Part shown: positions 47,995 through 57,572 of the stretch, piece by piece
Layout of the letters: each line of letters starts with the position of its first letter
How positions within the stretch are numbered: the first letter of the stretch is position 1
DNA from: Methanohalophilus profundi
GTDB lineage: Archaea > Halobacteriota > Methanosarcinia > Methanosarcinales > Methanosarcinaceae
Assembly (NCBI RefSeq): GCF_004137855.1
Contig: NZ_QBKB01000002.1
Span: 1,048,180-1,112,179, forward strand
Direction: 5' to 3'
Length of the DNA: 64,000 nucleotides
Program-made: the position numbers and the translations under genes
The notes under the pieces: generated by a model
Told to the model about the DNA's origin: nothing
Seen by the model: only the letters and a program-made list of their open reading frames with translations
Database searches by the model: none

Positions 47995-48834
47995 ATGAAT
48001 GTATCGGATATAATGAGTACTCCGGTCTATGTGATTGGAACAGAGGAACCTGTATCACACGCAAGGAACCTGATGTTTCGTCACAAGATCAGTACTTTGA
48101 TAGTTGTTGAAGAGGATGAAATAAAGGGAATTATCACAAAAAGTGATATCAGCAGCCGCCTTGCACAGGCAGAACCAATGTGGAGACGGCGCCCCATTGA
48201 CAAGATCCCGGCAAAAATGGTGATGACTGCTGAACCGGTTATCACTATTTATCCCGATGCATCCGTATCCCAGGCCATTAACCTGATGCTGGAAAATCAG
48301 ATCAACAACCTGCCGGTGTTCAAGAACAAGCTACAGGGAATCGTAACAATCGGGGATGTAGTCCGTTATGTAGCAGATAAAGCCATAACAACTAAAATTT
48401 CCGAAGTGCTTACCGATGACGCTGTGGAGGTGCACCGCCATCATACAATCAACCATGTAATAGATGAAATGGAAAAGCACAGAGTCAGTAAAGTAATAGT
48501 GATAAACGATGTTGGGGACACTGTCGGTATGATCTCCACCAGGGATATTGCTCTTAGTGCCATGGAGGATAATGAAGGTAAGATGCAGTCAAAGAATATC
48601 AAAATGGCACGTAAATCCACTCCCGCGGGTGAAAGAACATACAGGTATGTAAAAGATGTACCTCTGGTAGCAGAGGATATAATGGTCGAACTTGACGGGG
48701 TTGTAAATATCGAAGATAACCTCTCAGATGCAGCCAAAGTAATGGTAGAAAACAATCGTACAGGCCTTCCTGTCGAAAAGGAAGGAAAGATAACAGGAAT
48801 CTTGAGCAGAATCGATATAATAAGGGCTGCTTAA
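47995..48834 (+). CDS. CBS-domain protein, four CBS motifs
   Basis: A 279-residue protein: two CBS pairs covering nearly the whole length ([20 protein letters not shown] with [32 protein letters not shown] with [11 protein letters not shown]; then [20 protein letters not shown] with [10 protein letters not shown]; and [20 protein letters not shown] with [12 protein letters not shown]). It is the fourth of five CBS genes, with GGAGG 11 bases before ATG 47995. The family is conserved in methanogens. No catalytic domain is attached. Confidence 0.85.
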   Translation: MNVSDIMSTPVYVIGTEEPVSHARNLMFRHKISTLIVVEEDEIKGIITKSDISSRLAQAEPMWRRRPIDKIPAKMVMTAEPVITIYPDASVSQAINLMLENQINNLPVFKNKLQGIVTIGDVVRYVADKAITTKISEVLTDDAVEVHRHHTINHVIDEMEKHRVSKVIVINDVGDTVGMISTRDIALSAMEDNEGKMQSKNIKMARKSTPAGERTYRYVKDVPLVAEDIMVELDGVVNIEDNLSDAAKVMVENNRTGLPVEKEGKITGILSRIDIIRAA

Positions 48835-48862
48835 GCAGGTAAATTCCCGGGAGATGTTTATT

Positions 48863-49639
48863 ATGCAGGTAAAGGACATAATGGTACAACCAATAGGCGT
48901 AGATAAAGCAGACACTATTTCTCATGCACTGGACATAATGGAAAAGAACGATACAAGAAGGCTGCTGGTGACTCACAGTGGTCAGCTTGTAGGTGTCCTG
49001 ACTATGAGGAACCTTACCAAAGAACTGGGAACCCGCAAGAAGGGGGCCAAACCTGCCTCTTCCCTTCATGTGGCCACTGCTGTATCGGATAATTTCGTGA
49101 AAGTTCTGCCAGACACCGATCTTGATGATGCCATTACCCTGATGAAAAAGAAAGGCGGGGTTCTGATAGTCACCGATAATGAGGATATAATGGGCTGGGT
49201 TACTCCTCAGGAAATTCTTCAAAACCTGTATTTCGATGGTTTTGCCGGTGAAATGATGATAAAGGAACCTGTAGTCGTCAACCCGGCCGACAGGGTAAGT
49301 CATGTAAGGCACATAATACTCGAGAACAATATGGGCAGGTTCCCTGTAATGGATAGCGGTGAACTGCTGGGCATAATTACCGAACAGGATATTGCCAAAG
49401 CGATGAAAGCCTTCCGGGAACTTGTATCCGGAAACCAGCAGGATTCCAGGATCAAAAATCTGATTGTCGAAGATATAATGAAAATGGGTACCAAGACCGC
49501 CTACACCAACACACCAGTTGCCGAGGTGGTTGATATGATGCTCAAGAACAATATCGGTGGAGTACCGGTACTCAACCTGGAGGAGGATTTCGCGGGCTTT
49601 ATCACCCGGCGTACCCTTGTAGATACCCTGGCAAAATGA
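48863..49639 (+). CDS. CBS-domain protein, four CBS motifs
   Basis: A 258-residue protein with two CBS pairs: [20 protein letters not shown] with [12 protein letters not shown]; then [20 protein letters not shown] with [12 protein letters not shown]; then [20 protein letters not shown] with [12 protein letters not shown]; then [20 protein letters not shown] with [15 protein letters not shown] 48863 is preferred over 48854 because GGGAG lies at the proper distance. It is the last of the CBS series and lies 9 bases before the RNA ligase gene. Confidence 0.85.
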   Translation: MQVKDIMVQPIGVDKADTISHALDIMEKNDTRRLLVTHSGQLVGVLTMRNLTKELGTRKKGAKPASSLHVATAVSDNFVKVLPDTDLDDAITLMKKKGGVLIVTDNEDIMGWVTPQEILQNLYFDGFAGEMMIKEPVVVNPADRVSHVRHIILENNMGRFPVMDSGELLGIITEQDIAKAMKAFRELVSGNQQDSRIKNLIVEDIMKMGTKTAYTNTPVAEVVDMMLKNNIGGVPVLNLEEDFAGFITRRTLVDTLAK

Positions 49640-49648
49640 AGGAAAAGG

Positions 49649-50812
49649 ATGAAAGGTTCGCAGAAACCAGAACTTGATATGGAAAAGACAGCCCGCTTTT
49701 TAGGGCTGTCAGTCTCCAGACTGGAAAGGCTGCTTGAAAAAAGACTCCTATCAAGAAACTGGGGAAAGTACACGAATTTTTTCAGGTTCGAAACTTCCGT
49801 CTCAGGTATAGAAAGAGGAAGTGTGCTCCTGCAAAAGGGCGATGGAAAACTGGACTTAATCCTGGGTTTCCCGAAAATACAGCGTGCGATGCTGCTTGAG
49901 CCTTCCATAAATAACCAGTTTTCAGAAATTGATAAACTCATAGTCGAAGAAAAAATGAACGGCTATAATGTCCGTGTAATTGAAAACGCAGGGAAACTTA
50001 TCGCTTTCACCCGCAGCGGGCATATCTGTCCCTATTCCACAGAAAAAGTCAATTATCTTTTAGACCCCTCTTTTTTCAGACAATACCCTGACCTGGTAGT
50101 GCACGGGGAAATGGCAGGACCCGAAAATCCTTATGTCTCCAAAAAGGTCTACGATACACAGACACTGGATTTTTTGTTTTCGATATACGCCACAAAAAGA
50201 CTGGTGAACCCCTGCCTGTCAGACAAAGAAGAGAATTGGCCACTTCCTTTGGTTTTAAGCAGGTTCCTTTCCTGGGAGAGTTTGAAAGGAAAGAGGCTGC
50301 TGAAAAGATCATGCAAATTATAAAAAAACTGGGTGAGATGGGACATGAAGGGGTGGTCATCAAGGATTTGGATATGGACATGGCACCTATCAAATATACA
50401 TGTTCTCAGAGTAATTGCGCCGATCTCGAACATGCTTTCAAGTTCTACAACGAGGTGGGACGGGATTACCTGTATTCCAGAGTAGTCAGGGAAGGTTTCC
50501 AGACCGTGGAATGGGATGAGGACGAAGAGACAATGGATCAACGATGCTTAAGACTGGCAGAAGCATCATCTCTCCTATGGCCGATCTGTCCGAAGGGTTG
50601 GCAACGGTGAAAAACTCTATGATGAGGTTACCCTGCGGTTTCAGAATCCACAAACCCTGCAGGAATTTGAGGAATATTTCCGCCGGCTTGGTATTGATGC
50701 TATTTTTGACCGGGTGGGGTATTCAGGGGGAGAACTTATGGTTAACCTGCAAAAACTCAACCAGAGTACCACCGACAAGACCAAATCAATGTGGGAAGGC
50801 AACCTCTGGTAA
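49649..50812 (+). pseudogene. Archaeal ATP-dependent RNA ligase, three frameshifts
   Basis: Pab1020/Rnl3-type RNA ligase of about 385 residues. The adenylation lysine motif is EEKMNGYNVRV near residue 105, followed by FTRSGHICPY and HGEMAGPENPYV. Frameshifts occur near 50168 (one T missing in a T-run; correct text FDIRHKKTGEPL), near 50550 (LGRSIISPMADLSEG) and near 50598 (NGEKLYDEVTLRFQNP). Each is a single missing base. The protein ends TTDKTKSMWEGNLW at TAA 50812. Three indels in one gene with all motifs conserved make sequencing error likely. It follows the CBS genes in an apparent operon. Confidence 0.8.
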
Positions 50813-50859
50813 AGTAACACATTTATGCACCAAGCACCTGTTAGTGCATAGGTGTAACA

Positions 50860-51900
50860 ATGACTAAAATCGCAATTATCGGAAGTGAGGGAAGCGGCAG
50901 GACTTCCCTGGCGGCAAAACTGGGTAAAAAGAGCACAGCTGCAGATATCACCATGTATGATTATGCCAAGAACGATGTGGTGATGACAACAATCGATGCC
51001 AACGGCTATCCCAAATCCGTCAAACCCCTTGTCACTGCCCTGCAACTTTCCGACATAGCCCTGCTCTGCATTCCACCACAAGGCCCTGATGCCTTTGCCG
51101 GGGAATGTATCATGGCTCTGGACCTCATGCAGTACAAGCACGGGATTGTCGTGCTCACCAAAGCGGATACCTCATACCCCTACGCCCAGGAAGAACTCCA
51201 GAAAAATTTACAGAAAATCCTGTCCCCGACCACTCTGGCAAGCTGGGAATTTGTAAACCTGTCCACCCAGTCCTTCGAAGGTCTGGATGAGATCAAGGAA
51301 AAGATCTTTGAGCTTGACGGGCAGGTCAATTCCGAATATGAAAAACTCAACGATAAACCTGTCCGTATAACTGTTGACCAGTCCTTCAATGTCACGGGAA
51401 TTGGCTGTGTGGTACTGGGAATTGTGGAACAGGGTACTGTGAATGCAAAAGATAAATTGACAGCCTACCCTGCGGACAAGCCTCTGGAAGTAAGGTCTAT
51501 CCAGATGCATGATGAAGATGTAAAAAGTGCTCCTGCGGGCGCCAGGGTCGGCCTTGCCCTTAAAGGTGTCCAGTCAAAGGATATTGAAAGGGGTTTCATT
51601 ATTTCTGAAAAGGAAGAGGTTGCTGAATCCCTCGTACTGGAATGTACCCTTTCCTCTTTTGCTTCTCCTCTCAGGATATCCGATGTACCCCATATTTTCA
51701 CAGGCCTGCAATCATCGCCCATGCGTATTGAGAAAATCGAGATTGATGGAACGGAAGCCGAGCAGGTTAATGCCAGTCAGCAATGCACACTTCATTTAAA
51801 CGGCTCCCATGAAATAGCCTACAGACAGCAGGACAGATTCATAATCACAAACCTGGATGCAAAACAGCGTTTTACAGGTTACGGCTTCATCAAAGAATAA
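50860..51900 (+). CDS. SelB-like translation GTPase (aSelBL type)
   Basis: A 346-residue EF-Tu/SelB-like protein. The G1 motif is degenerate (GSEGSGRTSL instead of GxxxxGK[ST]) and G3 is not recognisable (CIPPQGPDAF). A G4-like LTKAD is present near residue 105. Two beta-barrel domains follow (RITVDQSFNVTGIGCVVLGI near 170, typical of SelB domain 2). This matches the archaeal SelB-like family described as having lost the canonical GTPase motifs. The function is unknown. It lies between the RNA ligase (47 bases upstream) and the convergent KaiC-like gene. A link to UAG decoding is tempting but not established. Confidence 0.75.
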   Translation: MTKIAIIGSEGSGRTSLAAKLGKKSTAADITMYDYAKNDVVMTTIDANGYPKSVKPLVTALQLSDIALLCIPPQGPDAFAGECIMALDLMQYKHGIVVLTKADTSYPYAQEELQKNLQKILSPTTLASWEFVNLSTQSFEGLDEIKEKIFELDGQVNSEYEKLNDKPVRITVDQSFNVTGIGCVVLGIVEQGTVNAKDKLTAYPADKPLEVRSIQMHDEDVKSAPAGARVGLALKGVQSKDIERGFIISEKEEVAESLVLECTLSSFASPLRISDVPHIFTGLQSSPMRIEKIEIDGTEAEQVNASQQCTLHLNGSHEIAYRQQDRFIITNLDAKQRFTGYGFIKE

Positions 51901-52635
51901 TTATCTTCTGCCGAGTACCTCGATGCCTTTTTCCCCGAACCGGAAAGCCTGTCTGGATATGGGATGAGGCACACCCCTCATTTTTATGATCTGGAGAGAG
52001 CGATCTTCATCATCTGAAGCCGGGTTATGGAATAATATCACACCATCGGCAGCGAAATGCTCGGAAGATACACGTACCGGAGTTGGATGATCGTCTATAA
52101 GAAGGGTTGTGCAACCCAGCGCCTGTAGATTGCGCACAAATCGTGCCATTTCCATTTTTTCCAGACATTCGTCCTGATTGGAACGTATGGATGAGAGAGG
52201 ATCCACTACAACCCTTTTGATATCATTGGCCGCTACATGTGCAGCTATTTTCTTGAAAACAGTTGAGGCAGAGGGAGGTTCTCCTTCCACAGGATAGGGA
52301 TTCATGTCGGATTTTGGAGTTATGACTTCCTTTAGTTCATCCATATACCCATATTCCATTTCCGGACCCAGGTCTGCAAAGAATATTTTTTTCATTTTCA
52401 ACAGGGCCGGCAGGTTGAGGGAGTAAGTAGAAATATCGGCTACTATATGCTCGGAATTCTGCATCAATGTGACATAGAGACCTGCAGCACCAAAAGACGC
52501 CCCGTGTGTCAGATACTGCATACCAAAGGTAGTTTTACCACTTCCAGGCGAGCCATTCAATAGATAGACCCGCCCCTGTGGCAAACCTCCTCCTATCAGT
52601 TCATCAAGCCCTTCAATTCCAGTCTCTGCCTTCAT
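51901..52635 (-). CDS. KaiC/RecA-superfamily ATPase
   Basis: A RecA-like ATPase of about 244 residues with Walker A GSPGSGKTTFG near residue 30 and the hydrophobic strand VVVDPLSSIR (Walker B-like) near 160. The N-terminus KAETGIEGLDELIGGGLPQG is typical of KaiC-like and archaeal RadA-like ATPases. I use GTG/ATG near 52635 (VVMKAETG) rather than the upstream codon at 52674, which would add an unrelated segment. It converges on the SelB-like gene with no gap. The role is unknown. Confidence 0.8.
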   Translation of the reverse strand: MKAETGIEGLDELIGGGLPQGRVYLLNGSPGSGKTTFGMQYLTHGASFGAAGLYVTLMQNSEHIVADISTYSLNLPALLKMKKIFFADLGPEMEYGYMDELKEVITPKSDMNPYPVEGEPPSASTVFKKIAAHVAANDIKRVVVDPLSSIRSNQDECLEKMEMARFVRNLQALGCTTLLIDDHPTPVRVSSEHFAADGVILFHNPASDDEDRSLQIIKMRGVPHPISRQAFRFGEKGIEVLGRR

Positions 52636-52768
52636 CACTACCCTCAAATAATATATGCAAAACCTTCTAGGCATTTAATGCAAACATCAGGTTATATTAA
52701 ACTAAATGAATATTATACTTCAGAGGTATATTAAAGTTATAGTTAATATTCCCAAAAATGGTCACAAC

Positions 52769-53770
52769 ATGTCATCCAAACCAAATTTCCTGATAAAATG
52801 GCCTGCTTTTCTGTGGTGTCTGAAAATATTTACCTATTCAGCCATATTAACAGCTTTACTGGCACTGGCATCTTATGCAATCATGACGATGCTGGCAGAA
52901 CCTGTAACTATAAATGAGACTATTGATAGAGCCGCATCCGCAGCAACTTCAAAAGTCCAGCGGGGTGCAGTATATGTGGGTATTACCTGGTCGGTCTTCC
53001 TGTTTAACAGCCTCGCTGCCCTTACCGCTTCGGCAGGGACTGCACTTTTTGTCTATTTAAACCGTTACCTGCTGAAAGATATCACATCCCGCAGGCAGCA
53101 TCACAATTATGCAAAAATCTCCATTGCAATGGAAAGAGGACTCTATCCAATCTACAGGGTACTGGAGTGGCCTGCCGAGCGTTTCTTTGGATTCCGGTCC
53201 ATTAATACCCAAACAGCAGAAAATTCAGTGTGGAATTATACAGGCTACAGCAGGTATCATTTCCAGCTGCTTACAGCAATAGTGCCATTTTCAGTTCCCC
53301 TCCTCGTAGCAGCCGCCAACGGGGCCATTCTGGGAATGCTTTTTGCTTTCCACTTATTCAATGGAGCTTTTTCGGGTTACCATCTGGCCGGAATCAATGG
53401 AATTGTGGGTGGGGTTGTCTATAATGTTACTTTTTTCATATCCGCAATCCTGCCCCATGGGATAATCGAAATTCCAGTCATCCTTGTCAGTACTTCCATC
53501 GGGTATGTAATTGCAGATTCCAATTGCCGGCTTGTAAGGGACAAACATCTTTTCGTTTCCGATAATATAGCAGACCTGGAGGCAGATATAGCAACAGAAG
53601 AAAGGAATACAGGTACAATCCTGTTTTCCCCCTTATTCTGGAAGATTTACTTATTGTTTGTACTATTGCTTCTAATAACTGCTTTCATAGAGACAGAGGT
53701 TACACCCGACATAATTACCCGGGCCCTTTCAATAGTGGAACCCTTTGTATCCTCACTACTCAATTCCTGA
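52769..53770 (+). CDS. SpoIIM-like membrane protein
   Basis: About 333 residues with six predicted membrane segments. It fits the stage II sporulation protein M family (DUF95). The central region GGVVYNVTFFISAILPHGII is the family signature (G-x-F-P-HG-E-like block), followed by VIADSNCRLVRDK. In archaea the function is not known. ATG 52769 is used; an upstream ATG at 52706 would add 21 residues. The gene overlaps the end of the convergent MetE-like gene by 11 bases. Confidence 0.75.
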   Translation: MSSKPNFLIKWPAFLWCLKIFTYSAILTALLALASYAIMTMLAEPVTINETIDRAASAATSKVQRGAVYVGITWSVFLFNSLAALTASAGTALFVYLNRYLLKDITSRRQHHNYAKISIAMERGLYPIYRVLEWPAERFFGFRSINTQTAENSVWNYTGYSRYHFQLLTAIVPFSVPLLVAAANGAILGMLFAFHLFNGAFSGYHLAGINGIVGGVVYNVTFFISAILPHGIIEIPVILVSTSIGYVIADSNCRLVRDKHLFVSDNIADLEADIATEERNTGTILFSPLFWKIYLLFVLLLLITAFIETEVTPDIITRALSIVEPFVSSLLNS

Positions 53771-54782
53771 AAGTATCAAGAGCCTCTGCTACATTACCAA
53801 GCAGGGTAGAAGCTATTTCCGGAGTCGGCCAGGAGCCCAGACCACAATCCGGCCCGACATATTTGACCCGATCCCCGAATATTCCATAAGCATGTTCCAG
53901 ACGCTTGAGGATTGTAGAGGGAGTTTCCATGTCAGTTACCAGTTCCTGGAGCATTGCAGGCTTCTGCCAGGCATTGGTTGAATATTTTTCATTGAGAATG
54001 GCGACAAGATTGAAAATATCCGTTCGTGCCACACCGGCCCTGAGGAAAGAATCTGTTTCCTCGAGAACTTTTTTATCAATAAGTTCCAGATAGGTGGGAC
54101 TGGCTGCTGATTCCACACCAATTACATTGATACCTGATGTACGACAGGGAAGCTCGTAGTACAGCGGGGAATGCAGGTGGATCTCTACGTCCACTCCCTT
54201 GCGGGAAGCGGTTGCAGAGGCTTTTTCCAGTGCATTTATGATCTCATCATCATCAAACATAACCTGCGGGTTGATACCAATACTGGGCTCATCAATGGAC
54301 ACGGTACGCACATTGAAATTGGAAGCGTTATCTATTGCATTGGTTACAAACTTGTCAATGCTTTGTCCAAGGAGTTCCAGTATATCATCATAGGAAGTTC
54401 CACCGAATTCCTGCAAGTATAATTCCAGAGGCCCTGTCACACACACACGGACATCGGGTTTTGTACCGGTTTCCGCTCGATATTCTTCTGCAGCTTTTTC
54501 AATCGCTTCAAGTTCAATAATCTTCGCACAACTTGCCTTTACGTCAAAGGGACCCTCTATGCATTCAGGATCATTGAGGATTGAAAGGAATTGCTTATTC
54601 ATATCCTGAAACTGAGGATAGGTTGCAACGTCCACACCGGCATCCAGTTTTTGCCGGAATGTGGATTTGATGACATCAAAAGCCGCAGGTTCATGTGCGG
54701 GTATTGCTTCTCTTAACCACTCTGCACTTATTCCTCCCTGAAGAGGGAAACTGCCGATATCATCGAAAATCAGTTCTGTCAT
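53760..54782 (-). CDS. MetE-like core methyltransferase
   Basis: About 340 residues forming the C-terminal-type barrel of cobalamin-independent methionine synthase, without the N-terminal domain. Zinc-type ligands are suggested by EIHLHSPLYYELPCR (His/Cys) and YVGPDCGLGSWPTPE (Cys). Other conserved text is VRTVSIDEPSIGINPQ. Archaeal core-MetE proteins (MesA-MesD) make methionine from a methyl-corrinoid or another donor. ATG 54782 is used rather than a TTG at 54791. It is divergent from the MtbA-like gene at 54851. Confidence 0.75.
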   Translation of the reverse strand: MTELIFDDIGSFPLQGGISAEWLREAIPAHEPAAFDVIKSTFRQKLDAGVDVATYPQFQDMNKQFLSILNDPECIEGPFDVKASCAKIIELEAIEKAAEEYRAETGTKPDVRVCVTGPLELYLQEFGGTSYDDILELLGQSIDKFVTNAIDNASNFNVRTVSIDEPSIGINPQVMFDDDEIINALEKASATASRKGVDVEIHLHSPLYYELPCRTSGINVIGVESAASPTYLELIDKKVLEETDSFLRAGVARTDIFNLVAILNEKYSTNAWQKPAMLQELVTDMETPSTILKRLEHAYGIFGDRVKYVGPDCGLGSWPTPEIASTLLGNVAEALDTFRN

Positions 54783-54850
54783 GCTTTCCAATGAGCAAGC
54801 TTCATTAATAACAATTGCGCAATATTCAATGTAGGAGAATGGGAAGCAAA

Positions 54851-55870
54851 ATGCAATATGGACTCAGAGAAAATTTACTCAATGTTCTAGCCGGAAAGGA
54901 AGAAGAACTAATACCTGTAATATCGGTGACCCAGACAGCCACAAACGGTCTGATGGAAACTACCGGAGCATTCTGGCCACAGGCTCACTCCAGCGCATTT
55001 CAGATGGCAGAACTCTCCCTGGCAGCACATACTATAGGGGGACTGGAAGCAATACGCTACCCCTTCTGCCTGACGGTGCTTGCTGAAGCGCTTGGATGTG
55101 AAGTTGACCTGGGAACCATAAATAAGCCTCCCGAAGTGATGTCCCATCCCTTTGCCGAAAAAGTGGAAAAACCCGATGTTCCTGCCGACCTTTATGAAAG
55201 GGCAAGAATACCGGTGGTACTGGAAGCCACCCGCAGATTGAAAAAACTTGCACCGGATGTACCACTGATTGCAGGAATGGAAGGGCCGGCTACATTGGTC
55301 TACCATCTCATAGGAGCACAGAATTACCTGAAATGGGCTCTTTTCAAACCTGAAACCTTCAAGATGTATATCAGGGAAGCAACCTGCATTTGTGAAGGGT
55401 ATGCAGAATTACTTTTTGAAGCCGGAGCTGATGTAATCTGCCTGAATGATACGGTTGCCGGACCGGAAACGCTCGATTGTCTGTTATTCGAGACCCTCAT
55501 CAAACCATCATACCAGCATTTTACCCATTCCATTGAAGGACCGGTTGTTATGCATATGTGCGGTAATACAACATCCATCCTCTCCTCACTGGCAAACTGT
55601 GGTTTTGAAGGAATAGGTATTGAAGAAAGTGTCAGTGTAGCTGAAGCAAAATCCCAGATCGGCTCACGAACCATCCTTATAGGGAACATATCAACGACAA
55701 ATACCCTGCTTTACAGCACACCAGAAGAGGTTGAGGAGGAAGCATTCAAATGCCTGGAGGAGGGAGTGGATATACTGGCTCCGGGTTGCGGTCTTGCACC
55801 TGAAACCCCGGTTGTGAACATAAGGGCAATGGAACAGGTAAGGGACAAATACCTGAATGATTTTGAATAA
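54851..55870 (+). CDS. Methylcobamide:CoM methyltransferase-like (MtbA/MtaA)
   Basis: A UroD-family methyltransferase of about 339 residues. Zinc ligands HxC are present as VMHMCGNTTSI near residue 250 and a third Cys in LAPGCGLAPETP near 320, the pattern of MtaA/MtbA. The N-terminus MQYGLRENLLNVLAGKEEE fits the family. It would move a methyl group from a corrinoid protein to coenzyme M. ATG 54851 is preferred; ATG 54839 lies too near the AGGAG at 54833. It shares a 68-base divergent promoter region with the MetE-like gene. Confidence 0.85.
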   Translation: MQYGLRENLLNVLAGKEEELIPVISVTQTATNGLMETTGAFWPQAHSSAFQMAELSLAAHTIGGLEAIRYPFCLTVLAEALGCEVDLGTINKPPEVMSHPFAEKVEKPDVPADLYERARIPVVLEATRRLKKLAPDVPLIAGMEGPATLVYHLIGAQNYLKWALFKPETFKMYIREATCICEGYAELLFEAGADVICLNDTVAGPETLDCLLFETLIKPSYQHFTHSIEGPVVMHMCGNTTSILSSLANCGFEGIGIEESVSVAEAKSQIGSRTILIGNISTTNTLLYSTPEEVEEEAFKCLEEGVDILAPGCGLAPETPVVNIRAMEQVRDKYLNDFE

Positions 55871-56235
55871 ATTATAATTTCAAGATTTACAATCTGTGTC
55901 ATAGAAAAATTTTTAATATATAAAAAGACGGTTTTGTTTTTAGCAAGTGCTAATTATAGAATGCGCATTTCAAAGATATAATAAATTATTGTCACCATAC
56001 GCATTATCTATAATTCAATATCAAAAAGAAAGTATAAACTACAAGAAGCAATAATATAAAGCCCGTAACAATTTTGTATGTTTTTTCCATATCAACCAGT
56101 CCTTTTGATCTTTATTCAAACCCAATATGCAAATATTTCTTAAAATACCTTAATAACATATAAAAAATTTAACTAAAAATGATTTCACGGCGCTGCAAAA
56201 AGCGCCGCTAAATACATCTTGAATGGTTCTTTTTA
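55871..56235. other. AT-rich intergenic region with convergent terminator
   Basis: There are 365 AT-rich bases between the plus-strand MtbA-like gene and the minus-strand exported protein gene. A GC-rich stem-loop CGGCGCT/AGCGCCG with a GCAAAA loop at 56188-56207 is the only strong structure and probably ends one or both transcripts. No gene or RNA was recognised. Confidence 0.5.
56188..56207. terminator. GC-rich stem-loop between convergent genes
   Basis: The stem CGGCGCT/AGCGCCG with a 6-base loop stands out in AT-rich surroundings between two convergent genes. No long T-run follows on either side, so it may act as a bidirectional terminator or mRNA end stabiliser. Confidence 0.45.
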
Positions 56236-57006
56236 TTAAAGAGCGGTTTCTTCAAAAATAACTGAATAATCCCCAGTTTGATCACATTTTATGTAAAGAT
56301 TGTCATAGAATTCTTTTAAAACTATGCCATAATCACTTACGAATATTCCATACTGGAAATTTCCTCTACCGTAAATATCTGAACGAGTGCCTGAGCTATA
56401 CTCATATCCACCTTCTTCCCAATCAGTGACTTTCCAAAATGATGTGGCACCTGCAGCTCTTACATACCACGAATCTATATAATGAGCATCTACAGTCTGA
56501 CCATCATAACTAAAATACCCTTTTGTGTAGATTGTATAGACTTTAACGCCAAGCCAAGAATAGAGTGTCTTGTACCCTGTAATAGTAGGAGTATATGAGA
56601 CACTTTTTGTTGAAGTAGCACTTTCAGTTAATGCTTTATTATTTGATTTTTTTTCAATACCACTAATGAAAAAATAATCTCCATCTGTAAAAGTTATATA
56701 TGATCCGTCTTCTAGCTGATATGTCTTGAAATTAGAATTATCTGAAACACTAGTTTTCCTTTTAAGATGATTTATTGATATTTGGTCCTTGTTTGCTTCA
56801 ACATAATTTGCTATTACCTCTTCCGTTGATATTCCTTTAGTATTAGAATTTAGTGCATCTATTAAACCTTGTTCCAATTCGAAAGAAGATTCAATAGACA
56901 TCCTTACTTTCTGGTCTGTATCAGCCATAGCAGGCACAACTGCAAATATACTCATAAGCAGCATCGCCACAAAAATTGCTGCAATTCTTGTTCCTTTAGT
57001 TTCCAT
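56236..57006 (-). CDS. Exported hypothetical protein
   Basis: A 256-residue protein with a signal peptide (MLLMSIFAVVPAMA, cleavage near residue 28). The mature part has a helical N-terminal half and a beta-rich C-terminal half with many Tyr/Gly (YSWLGVKVYTIYTKGYFSY, and EEGGYEYSSGTRSDIYGRG). No transmembrane anchor follows. I do not recognise a family. AT content is higher than in the housekeeping genes nearby, which may indicate recent acquisition. Confidence 0.75.
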   Translation of the reverse strand: METKGTRIAAIFVAMLLMSIFAVVPAMADTDQKVRMSIESSFELEQGLIDALNSNTKGISTEEVIANYVEANKDQISINHLKRKTSVSDNSNFKTYQLEDGSYITFTDGDYFFISGIEKKSNNKALTESATSTKSVSYTPTITGYKTLYSWLGVKVYTIYTKGYFSYDGQTVDAHYIDSWYVRAAGATSFWKVTDWEEGGYEYSSGTRSDIYGRGNFQYGIFVSDYGIVLKEFYDNLYIKCDQTGDYSVIFEETAL

Positions 57007-57293
57007 ATATTCACCTCATATTTAGTGCTCATGAGGCAAAATCACGTAAATTTTAAAAATTATTAAAATCAACAATAGTTTTGCCTATGGGCGAATTGGG
57101 GTTCAACTCAATCTTCCAGAGAACAGCTGAACCCCACATTATAAAATAATACTACTGTTATATATGCTCTAGTAAAAGGTTAATATATGTTATCCGTTTG
57201 AATAACATAAAATTTCAGATATCAAAATTTGAATGCTTAGAAAACAAATTGACAGTAACTTTGAATCGGATAGAAATTTCAGTTTTTAAAATA

Positions 57294-57572
57294 TTAAGCA
57301 AACATAAAATAAAGATATATCTCCAGAATAAGGATGGCAGGAATACCCAGTTTGAACTTCCAGCGGCGAACCTTATGCTTAAAGATGTACATGCCTGCCA
57401 GGATACCCGCGCTGCCCCCTGCAAAGGCGCAGGTGAAAAGGAAGTTCTCCGATATGCGGTAGGTACCCTTTACAGCTTTTCTCTTATCAATTCCCATTAT
57501 TCCAAATGAAAAAAGACTGGCAAGGCCAATATAGGCCACTACCAGCTGTTCGAGGACAAACATGGGTGTCAC
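57294..57572 (-). CDS. DUF1294 membrane protein
   Basis: A 92-residue membrane protein with three hydrophobic segments. The family text MGIDKRKAVKGTYRISE and FAGGSAGILAGMYIFKHKVR is characteristic of DUF1294 (often fused to cold-shock domains in bacteria). Function is unknown. Its ATG overlaps the argS stop by four bases, so it is translated after argS. Confidence 0.85.
   Translation of the reverse strand: MTPMFVLEQLVVAYIGLASLFSFGIMGIDKRKAVKGTYRISENFLFTCAFAGGSAGILAGMYIFKHKVRRWKFKLGIPAILILEIYLYFMFA

Noticed and set aside
50860-51900. SelB-like GTPase as a pyrrolysine elongation factor
   Set aside because: The G motifs are degenerate and no link between this family and UAG decoding is established; only the coincidence with in-frame TAG codons suggests it.
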